Shown here: positions 1-4,660 of the stretch, piece after piece
Position numbering within the stretch: position 1 is the stretch's first letter
How the letters are laid out: the number at the start of each line of letters is the position of its first letter
NCBI GenBank assembly: GCA_012799255.1
Contig: JAAZLQ010000318.1
Coordinates: 1-6,102 of the forward strand
DNA length: 6,102 nt
Reading direction: 5' to 3'
DNA from: Bacillota bacterium
GTDB taxonomy: Bacteria; Bacillota_G; Limnochordia; DTU010
The notes under the pieces: generated by a model
What the model was told of the DNA's origin: nothing
Databases searched by the model: none
What the model saw: the letters and a program-made list of their open reading frames with translations, nothing else
Translations under genes and position numbers: made by a program

Positions 1-695
1 CCAGGCGGCTTAAACCATTTCGAAACCCGATGGAAATTGCGAACATAATTTGACACTAACCCGGTTGCGCCACTGATTACATCAACATAACCAGGTTCGG
101 AAACCAATGCGGCTTCTCTGTAGCTTTCGCGAGCCATCTCTAAAGGCCAGCCATAAACTTCAACGGAAGGATCTTGGATGGAGCCGTCAGGCATAACGCG
201 CTGAACTTTGTAGTCTACAACTTTGTCATCTTTAATGGTAACCCAAGCCACTTTATAGTATTGACCGTAGCTGGAAACATCGGAGCGACCCATGAAAACA
301 CCATCAAAGTACTTGTTGGTAGGCTCGGTGCCACTTGCTTTAATGAGAGCTCTTTCTACAGCTTGGATCCAACCGGTTGAACTGCCGGTTGCGCCAGTAA
401 CTATGTCAGCTTTGGCAGCTTGATTGTCAACAAATTGCTTGCCAAGGGTGCGGGCAGCTTCACCAGCTTGTGGCCAGGGATAGCTTGTCCAGTCCTTTTC
501 AACTAGCTTATCGGTATATTCACGGAGAATAACACCAACTAGCTTACCGTCTTCAATAAAAACTTTGGCATATTGAGTGCTTTTTGCACCTGCGTCGGAC
601 CAGGCTTCGTATGTTCCATCAATCCACTGTGCGTAAGACACTGCGGTTAACGAAAAAACCAAAACTAAAGCAAGGACTAAAGAGCGCTTTTTCAT
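1..695 (-). CDS. Secreted FMN-binding (FMN_bind) protein with two flavinylation motifs, 3' end cut by window edge
   Basis: 231 codons are visible with no stop, so the gene continues past the left edge. The ATG at 695 follows a GGAGGT site (703-708) seven bases upstream. Residues 1-22 form a signal peptide: MKKR, then a hydrophobic stretch, with likely cleavage after VSYA. The mature part holds two FMN_bind-like domains, about residues 26-120 and 129 to the visible end. Each contains a Dxx(S/T)GAT motif: D97-I-V-T-G-A-T103 and D205-V-I-S-G-A-T211. In NqrC, RnfG and similar proteins ApbE links FMN through a phosphoester to the last Thr of this motif, so T103 and T211 are the predicted flavin sites. 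That is inferred from the family. No lipobox Cys is present, unlike the two-domain lipoprotein PplA. The protein probably acts outside the membrane in electron transfer. No apbE or membrane redox partner lies in the window. The family call is firm; the partner is unknown. Confidence 0.88.
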   Translation of the reverse strand, partial: MKKRSLVLALVLVFSLTAVSYAQWIDGTYEAWSDAGAKSTQYAKVFIEDGKLVGVILREYTDKLVEKDWTSYPWPQAGEAARTLGKQFVDNQAAKADIVTGATGSSTGWIQAVERALIKASGTEPTNKYFDGVFMGRSDVSSYGQYYKVAWVTIKDDKVVDYKVQRVMPDGSIQDPSVEVYGWPLEMARESYREAALVSEPGYVDVISGATGLVSNYVRNFHRVSKWFKPP

Positions 696-757
696 ATTCA
701 AGACCTCCAATTATAGATTTGTTCTAGTGAATTCTTTCACCAACTGGGCCCAAATTT

Positions 758-786
758 AGAGTAACAAATTAATTGGTTGCCGTCAA
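758..786 (-). promoter_or_regulatory. Sigma-A-like promoter of the FMN-binding protein gene
   Basis: Read on the minus strand there is a TTGACG -35 box (781-786), a 17-base spacer and a TACTCT -10 box (758-763), about 60 bases upstream of the ATG at 695. The -35 is near consensus and the spacing ideal; the -10 is weaker. This suggests the FMN-binding gene is transcribed on its own rather than only by read-through from the thiamine-binding-type gene upstream. Confidence 0.6.
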
Positions 787-833
787 GCGCTTTTATCAAA
801 TAATTTCTATCGAAGAAAAAAACTATTCATCCA

Positions 834-1082
834 TCACGTCCAGTGGGTTAGGGTAGTGACCATAACAACGTCATGACCCTTGTTTTGGTTCTCTCGAAAG
901 AGGTGTCTCAATGCGCTCCAAACCTCATCTTCGCTACCCGCTATGGTGGTATTTAGCGATGTGTTACTGTGATGAAAATCGTAGTCCAATCCGTGTTCGT
1001 TAAGGAATTTCGTAGTCAAACCAGCTAAGCTTTTCACTTCTTCTTGGCCAACAGGATACAATGAAACTTCGGCTTTGATCAT
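834..1082 (-). CDS. Small thiamine-binding-family protein (MTH1187/YkoF-like, DUF77)
   Basis: An 82-residue protein starting MIKAEVSLYPVGQEEV. The N-terminal AEVSLYPVG, the central GLDYDFHHSNTSLNTTIAG and the following DEVWSALRHLF match the pattern of the MTH1187/YkoF-like thiamine-binding superfamily (PF01910): a ferredoxin-like fold, usually about 95-100 residues, that assembles into oligomers and in some members binds thiamine or hydroxymethylpyrimidine. This copy is slightly short. No signal peptide or membrane segment is visible, so it is likely cytoplasmic. A longer reading frame extends upstream to 1133, but the ATG at 1082 is chosen because an AAGGAGGTG site (1093-1101) lies just before it and inside that extension, and because the family begins at this point. 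It lies 55 bases downstream of the LysM gene on the same strand. No thiamine pathway gene is adjacent, so the ligand is unproven. Confidence 0.78.
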   Translation of the reverse strand: MIKAEVSLYPVGQEEVKSLAGLTTKFLNEHGLDYDFHHSNTSLNTTIAGSEDEVWSALRHLFRENQNKGHDVVMVTTLTHWT

Positions 1083-1127
1083 AGAAAACCTACACCTCCT
1101 TAGCCTATTATGGCCAGAAGGTGTAGG
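1083..1127 (-). terminator. Long hairpin plus U-run between the LysM gene and the thiamine-binding-type gene; buries the downstream SD
   Basis: On the minus strand CCTACACCT (1119-1127) pairs perfectly with AGGTGTAGG (1089-1097). The stem continues inward through 1116-1118 with 1098-1100, a bulged A at 1101, then 1112-1115 with 1102-1105, closing a six-base loop ATAATA (1106-1111). That makes about 16 pairs, two of them G-U. It is followed at once by TTTTCT (1083-1088) and then the ATG at 1082. The form is that of an intrinsic terminator for the LysM transcript. The right arm contains the AAGGAGGTG ribosome binding site of the next gene, so the same structure should also block its translation. 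Which role dominates cannot be told from sequence. Confidence 0.65.
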
Positions 1128-1137
1128 CTTCAATCAT

Positions 1138-2247
1138 CTAGCGATTAGGAACACAGACTATTTGTCCAGGCCTAATTTGATTAGGATTAGGGATTTGTGG
1201 ATTTGCTCTGATTAAGGCATCTAGAGAAACTCCAAATCTCTGGGCAATGGTGAACATAGAATCGCCTGCTCTCACAGTGTAGGAGAACGTTCCCGGAGGA
1301 CAGCCACCTGGTGGTGTGCTCGTAGTAGGAACACAGACGATTTGCCCAGGAAAGATCAAGTTTGGATTTGTAATCTGTGGGTTAGCAGCAATTAAGGAAT
1401 TTAGTGATACCCCAAACCTTTGGGCGATGGTGAACATACTGTCTCCAGGCTGTACCGTGTAAGCAAAAGTTCCTGGTGGGCAACCATCTGCGGTTCTAGG
1501 AACGCAGACAATCTGTCCAGGAAAGATCAAGTTTGGATTTGGAATCTGCGGGTTAGCAGCAATCAGTGCATTTAGGGATACCCCGAATCTTTGAGCGATA
1601 GTGAACATGGTGTCTCCTGGTTGTACCGTGTAGGCAAAGGTTCCTGGTGGGCATTGTTGTGGAGGTGGGGTAGTGCGAGGTACACAGACGTTTTGCCCTG
1701 GATATAGCTGGTTTGGATCCGTTACTTGAGGGTTGGCAGCCAAAAGGGCATTTAGTGGTACATTAAACTGTTGGGCAATTGAAAACATTGTATCGCCTGG
1801 ACGAACAGTGTAGCTAAATGTATTGGCTGGGCAGCGAACTTCAGGCACACAGACAATTTGCCCTGGGGTGAGTCTAGATGGGTCTGGTATTTGCGGGTTG
1901 GCATCTATCAGCGCTTGAAGTGATACTCCAAATCTTTGAGCAATCGTGAACATCGTGTCGCCAGGTACCACAACATAACGGAATGTTCCAGCAGGGCAGA
2001 CAGTAGGTTGTCTAGGAATGCAAACGATTTGTCCTGGCCGAATCTGGCTTGGATCTGAGATCTGAGGGTTAGCCTGGATTAGGGCATCTAGGCTGACCCC
2101 AAATTGGCGAGCTATAGAAAAAAACGTGTCTCCTGGTCGCACAACATAGGGGGTAGTGTTTGGACCACAAACCTGAGCCACTTCAGGGTCTCCCTGGATT
2201 TCGGTTTGTTGCTGTTGCTCGTTTACGAATTTCTCTTCGTTTTCCAA
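1138..2247 (-). CDS. Six-LysM-domain protein with paired cysteines, no signal peptide
   Basis: A 369-residue protein made almost wholly of six 45-residue LysM domains at about residues 34-78, 91-135, 146-190, 206-250, 263-307 and 323-367. Each reads Y-(T/V)-V-x-x-GD-(S/T)-x-F-(S/T)-IA and ends PGQ-x-VC-(V/I)-P. LysM domains bind N-acetylglucosamine polymers such as peptidoglycan. One Cys lies before each domain (usually in CPPGTF or CPAGTF) and one at its end, 12 in all, suggesting a disulfide per repeat. There is no hydrophobic leader; residues 1-33 are polar with a QQQQ run. Such signal-less LysM proteins are often spore-coat or forespore-assembled proteins in spore formers, an inference here. 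A frame from an ATG at 2271 exists, but the TTG at 2247 is chosen because AAAGGAGG (2255-2262) lies seven bases before it and would fall inside the longer form. Repeats 4 and 5 differ at only three residues. No catalytic domain is attached. Confidence 0.88.
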   Translation of the reverse strand: MENEEKFVNEQQQQTEIQGDPEVAQVCGPNTTPYVVRPGDTFFSIARQFGVSLDALIQANPQISDPSQIRPGQIVCIPRQPTVCPAGTFRYVVVPGDTMFTIAQRFGVSLQALIDANPQIPDPSRLTPGQIVCVPEVRCPANTFSYTVRPGDTMFSIAQQFNVPLNALLAANPQVTDPNQLYPGQNVCVPRTTPPPQQCPPGTFAYTVQPGDTMFTIAQRFGVSLNALIAANPQIPNPNLIFPGQIVCVPRTADGCPPGTFAYTVQPGDSMFTIAQRFGVSLNSLIAANPQITNPNLIFPGQIVCVPTTSTPPGGCPPGTFSYTVRAGDSMFTIAQRFGVSLDALIRANPQIPNPNQIRPGQIVCVPNR

Positions 2248-2254
2248 CGTGAAT

Positions 2255-2262
2255 CCTCCTTT
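2255..2262 (-). promoter_or_regulatory. Ribosome binding site that fixes the TTG start of the LysM gene
   Basis: AAAGGAGG on the minus strand, seven bases before TTG at 2245-2247. The upstream in-frame ATG at 2269-2271 overlaps this region and has no SD of its own, so the TTG is the better start. Confidence 0.75.
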
Positions 2263-2272
2263 ACAAATCAAT

Positions 2273-2301
2273 ACCGTAAGGGCGTAAACCCCGTTTACGG
2301 T
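2273..2301 (-). repeat. Overlapping inverted repeats in the leader of the LysM gene
   Basis: CGTAAAC (2283-2289), a CCC centre and GTTTACG (2293-2299) form a perfect 7-bp inverted repeat. The right arm can instead pair with ACCGTAA (2273-2279), which is a perfect match to TTACGGT (2295-2301). The two pairings exclude each other. The element lies 26-54 bases upstream of the TTG start and about 10 bases upstream of its SD. It could be an operator for a dimeric repressor or an RNA structure in the 5' leader. No minus-strand promoter could be placed with confidence, so whether it is transcribed is uncertain. Confidence 0.45.
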
Positions 2302-2340
2302 TCATACCAAGATATGAGTAAAAAGGAGGATGTGTTCCTC

Positions 2341-2369
2341 TTGACAACATGAAAAAGCTATGCTAAAGT
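2341..2369 (+). promoter_or_regulatory. Promoter of tRNA-Asn
   Basis: A perfect TTGACA -35 box (2341-2346), a 17-base spacer and TAAAGT (2364-2369) as -10, four of six consensus bases. The predicted transcription start lies a few bases before the mature 5' end at 2384, which fits a short-leader tRNA promoter. Confidence 0.72.
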
Positions 2370-2383
2370 AATACACGTAGTAC

Positions 2384-2458
<75 letters not shown>

Positions 2459-2462
2459 TCAT

Positions 2463-2500
2463 GAAAGCGACCAAGTAATGTTGGTCGCTTTCTCTATTTC
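2463..2500 (+). terminator. Rho-independent terminator of tRNA-Asn
   Basis: GAAAGCGACCAA (2463-2474) pairs perfectly with TTGGTCGCTTTC (2481-2492) around a six-base loop GTAATG, followed by TCTATTTC. It starts five bases after the tRNA CCA end. The T-run is interrupted but the 12-bp stem is strong. Confidence 0.8.
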
Positions 2501-2507
2501 TTAGGAC

Positions 2508-2555
2508 AAGAAACAGAAACGCCGCAACTACTAAAAATTAAGTAGGATGCGACGC
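2508..2555 (-). terminator. Terminator of the dehydrogenase-pspC unit
   Basis: On the minus strand, after the PspC stop at 2564, an outer stem of eight pairs (2548-2555 with 2519-2526, including two G-U) and an inner stem CTACT/AGTAG (2541-2545 with 2528-2532) enclose an eight-base T-rich loop. The hairpin is followed by TTCTGTTTCTT. A second small stem, ACGCTTC/GAAGCGT (2552-2558 with 2569-2575), spans the PspC stop codon and competes for part of the same bases. The terminator faces the tRNA terminator, so convergent transcripts are stopped from both sides. Confidence 0.6.
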
Positions 2556-2563
2556 TTCTGACT

Positions 2564-2755
2564 CTAACGAAGCGTTTGCTCATCTGGGATGATCAGCCAG
2601 GCAATGAAATAGGCCAGTACTCCAGTACCGTAAGCAAATGCTAAGATTGCCCAAATTACTCGTATTACGGTGGGATCTATATTAAAGAACTCTGCAATAC
2701 CACCACATACTCCGCCGATTTTCTTATCGCGGGAACGATAAAGGCGTCTATCCAT
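2564..2755 (-). CDS. Small PspC-domain membrane protein
   Basis: A 63-residue protein that is essentially one PspC domain (PF04024). Residues 1-13 are basic (MDRRLYRSRDKKI). They are followed by GGVCGGIAEFF (14-24), NIDPTVIRV (25-33), and a hydrophobic segment at about 30-57 ending AWLIIPDE, the typical PspC pattern. The N-terminal part is expected to pack at the membrane with one long or two short membrane segments. In enterobacteria PspC activates the phage-shock response by binding PspA; stand-alone short forms like this are common in Gram-positives and their exact role is mostly unknown. GAGGAGGG (2762-2769) lies six bases before the ATG. The gene starts 16 bases after the dehydrogenase stop, so the two are probably co-transcribed. 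No pspA or liaF-like gene is in view. Confidence 0.88.
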   Translation of the reverse strand: MDRRLYRSRDKKIGGVCGGIAEFFNIDPTVIRVIWAILAFAYGTGVLAYFIAWLIIPDEQTLR

Positions 2756-2771
2756 TTACGGCCCTCCTCTG

Positions 2772-3740
2772 TTAAAAAATTTCTGGATTGACAAGATTGC
2801 GGGGGCGCCTACCTTCTAATACAGCTAAGACATCGTTTACCACCATGTCAACCATCTTTGACCGTGTTTCAACTCCGGCACTAGCGATATGGGGGGCCAA
2901 AACTACGTTAGGAAGTTCCGCCAAACCCGGTTTTAGTGCCGGTTCGTCCTCAAAGACGTCTAGGCCAGCACCATAAATCTGCCGTTCCTGCAATGCCTTA
3001 ACTAATGCTGCTTCGTCTACCACAGGTCCCCGGGCGGTGTTGATTAGAACGCTAGTGGGTTTCATCATCCCAAGCTCAGGCTCACCAATAAGGTATTTGG
3101 TTTCTGGGGTAAGGGGACAATGGAGAGAGACGAAGTCAGACTCTTTAAGTAGGGTCCCTAATTCAACATATTCCATATTATATTCGTTCTCTACCTGTTT
3201 AGGAAGTCTATTACGGTTATGATAGAGAACTTGCATGTCGAAACCTTGAGCCCTTTTAGCAACCGCTTGTCCTATGCGACCTGCTCCGATAATGCCCAGG
3301 GTTTTACCATAGACTTCTACGCCCAAGAGAAGCTCAGGTGCCCACCCTGCGAACTTGCCACTCCGGGTCATGGTGTCCCCTTCTATAATCCTACGTGCAG
3401 TACTCATCAGTAACGCCCAGGCAAAATCTGCGCTGGCATTGGTAAGGACATCTGGTGTGTTAACAACAGGAATTTGACGTTTATTTGCTGCAGCCACGTC
3501 TATGTTGTTAAAGCCCACAGCATAATTGGCAATCACCTTGAGCCTTTTGCCTGCTCCAATCACTTCTTCATCAATCGGATCAGAGAGCATTGTAATTAAC
3601 GCATCCTGTTCTGCCACGATGTTTAATAGTTCTGATTTTGTTATGTTGCGGTCTTCAAGATAAACTGTTACATTACATATTGATCGTAGTATTTCCAGGC
3701 CTTGGCCCGGCAATTTTCTGGTGACAAAAACATTGAACAT
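2772..3740 (-). CDS. D-2-hydroxyacid dehydrogenase, glyoxylate/hydroxypyruvate reductase type
   Basis: A 322-residue cytoplasmic enzyme of normal full length for the D-isomer-specific 2-hydroxyacid dehydrogenase family. It has the substrate-loop motif NYAVGFNNID (72-81), the Rossmann motif G152-A-G-R-I-G157, and the catalytic triad: Arg237 in INTARGPVVDE, Glu266 in DVFEDEP and His284 in APHIASAG. Overall similarity is to glyoxylate reductases, which reduce glyoxylate to glycolate or hydroxypyruvate to D-glycerate. The residues after the second Rossmann strand are YHNRNR (173-178) with no Asp or Glu, which suggests NADPH rather than NADH; this is inferred from the family rule. Substrate cannot be settled from sequence; other 2-keto acids are possible. 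The ATG at 3740 follows an AGGGAGTG-like SD (3747-3754), weaker than those of its neighbours. It is the first gene of a two-gene unit with the PspC protein and is divergent from parA. Confidence 0.88.
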   Translation of the reverse strand: MFNVFVTRKLPGQGLEILRSICNVTVYLEDRNITKSELLNIVAEQDALITMLSDPIDEEVIGAGKRLKVIANYAVGFNNIDVAAANKRQIPVVNTPDVLTNASADFAWALLMSTARRIIEGDTMTRSGKFAGWAPELLLGVEVYGKTLGIIGAGRIGQAVAKRAQGFDMQVLYHNRNRLPKQVENEYNMEYVELGTLLKESDFVSLHCPLTPETKYLIGEPELGMMKPTSVLINTARGPVVDEAALVKALQERQIYGAGLDVFEDEPALKPGLAELPNVVLAPHIASAGVETRSKMVDMVVNDVLAVLEGRRPRNLVNPEIF

Positions 3741-3776
3741 GAGATCACTCCCTTTACCCTATTATTCTGGGCTAGT

Positions 3777-3804
3777 TGTATAGATCCTTTCCCTTCGAAT
3801 TCAA
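3777..3804 (-). promoter_or_regulatory. Possible promoter of the dehydrogenase gene
   Basis: On the minus strand TTGAAT (3799-3804), a 16-base spacer and TATACA (3777-3782) resemble a sigma-A promoter about 37 bases upstream of the ATG at 3740. Each box matches four of six consensus bases, so this is tentative. The same 130-base divergent region must also serve the parA gene, for which no clear promoter could be picked. Confidence 0.4.
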
Positions 3805-3856
3805 AAATAGCCTGCAGGGTTTCGTGGGCTTTTCGTTGAACTAATTGGTATGCGTC

Positions 3857-3864
3857 AAGGGGGG
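3857..3864 (+). promoter_or_regulatory. Ribosome binding site that fixes the GTG start of parA
   Basis: AAGGGGGG lies six bases before GTG at 3871. The in-frame ATG at 3850 is upstream of this site and has no purine-rich sequence before it, so the GTG is preferred. This start also puts the Walker A lysines in the same register as in Soj proteins. Confidence 0.7.
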
Positions 3865-3870
3865 ATCTGC

Positions 3871-4632
3871 GTGGCAACCGTCTTTGTCCTCGCCAACCAA
3901 AAAGGAGGGGTGGGGAAAACCACATCAACATATAACTTAGGAGTTGCGTTAGCCGATATTGGCCAAAGAGTACTATTATTAGATCTCGATCCCCAGGGAG
4001 GATTAACTTATTACTCCGGTTTTGAACCTGAGGAGCTTGGGAAAACTATTTATCACTGTCTGGTTCGCAACACACCGGCAAAGGAGATCTTAATTACTAA
4101 TAACTATGGGGTAGATCTTTTGCCCGCAAATATAGATCTGTCTTTGGCGGAGTTTCAGTTGGTCAGTGCACCCGCGAGGGAACGGAGAATTACCCGTATT
4201 GTCAATGAATTAAGGGGAGAGTATGATTTTATACTTATTGACAGCCAGCCTTCGCTAGGTCTGTTGACGATCAATGCATTAGCAGCTGCGGATCATGTGA
4301 TTATTCCTATCTCTTGTGAGTATTTGAGTTTACGGGGGACCAGGGCCCTTCTAAAGTTGATTGCCAAAGTGAAGGGAGCTCTGAACAGTAAGTTAACTAT
4401 CGCAGGGCTTTTGCCCACCATGTTTGATAGTCGTACCTTGCATGGGAGGGAGATTTTGTCCTTGCTAGCAAAAGAGTTCCCCCAGTATCACTTGTATCCC
4501 CATACTGTGGCTAGAAGTATCCGTTTTGCTGAGTCTGCAGCAAATCAGAAACCGGTTTTCGAAGCGAAGGTCCAGGTTCCGGGTGCGCTAGCCTATCGCG
4601 AATTAGCACGTGAGTTGGTAAAGAACAAATAG
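3871..4632 (+). CDS. ParA/Soj-family ATPase, no ParB alongside
   Basis: A 253-residue deviant Walker ATPase, full length for Soj/ParA without an N-terminal helix-turn-helix extension. It has the deviant Walker A K11-GGVG-K16-TT, the Walker A' DLDPQG with D40, and the Walker B-like FILIDSQPSLG (120-130). F185-DSR188 corresponds to the region that carries the DNA-binding Arg in Soj. K16 and D40 sit where the well-studied Soj residues for ATP binding and hydrolysis sit. Such proteins dimerise on ATP, bind DNA non-specifically and are released by a ParB-type activator to position chromosomes, plasmids or protein cargo. No parB follows; gltX begins 28 bases later, so the two are probably co-transcribed. 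SQPSLG replaces the common CPPSLG. It is likely an orphan or cargo-positioning ParA rather than the oriC copy; that is inference. Confidence 0.87.
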   Translation: MATVFVLANQKGGVGKTTSTYNLGVALADIGQRVLLLDLDPQGGLTYYSGFEPEELGKTIYHCLVRNTPAKEILITNNYGVDLLPANIDLSLAEFQLVSAPARERRITRIVNELRGEYDFILIDSQPSLGLLTINALAAADHVIIPISCEYLSLRGTRALLKLIAKVKGALNSKLTIAGLLPTMFDSRTLHGREILSLLAKEFPQYHLYPHTVARSIRFAESAANQKPVFEAKVQVPGALAYRELARELVKNK

Positions 4633-4660
4633 AAGATAGAACAAATGGAGGAAAATAGTA

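Noticed and set aside
1083..1133. N-terminal extension of the thiamine-binding-type protein up to 1133
   Set aside because: It would be translated across a strong AAGGAGGTG site and the hairpin; family proteins begin at MIKAEVSLYP, so the ATG at 1082 is used.
1138..2247. Tandem repeats in this region as a CRISPR array or satellite
   Set aside because: The repeat unit is the coding sequence of LysM domains with diverged linkers; there are no short identical repeats with unique spacers.
2248..2271. ATG at 2271 as the LysM gene start
   Set aside because: The ribosome binding site AAAGGAGG lies within that extension and is ideally spaced for the TTG at 2247.
2326..2340. Small hairpin GAGGA-TCCTC followed on the minus strand by CTTTTTA as a terminator or attenuator
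   Set aside because: The stem is only five pairs and no minus-strand transcript through it is supported.
2315..2347. Minus-strand promoter TTGTCA (2342-2347) for the LysM gene
   Set aside because: No acceptable -10 box occurs at 16-18 bases; the site is the reverse of the tRNA promoter -35 (TTGACAA).
3850..3870. ATG at 3850 as the parA start
   Set aside because: No SD precedes it, whereas AAGGGGGG is correctly placed for GTG at 3871, and Soj proteins start at that point.
4601..4618. CACGTG core at 4607-4612 at the end of parA as a parS site
   Set aside because: Only the six-base core matches; the flanks ATTAG and AGTTG do not fit the TGTTT/AAACA arms of parS.
4633..4660. T-box riboswitch before gltX
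   Set aside because: The gap is only 28 bases and holds just the SD; no T-box sequence was seen.
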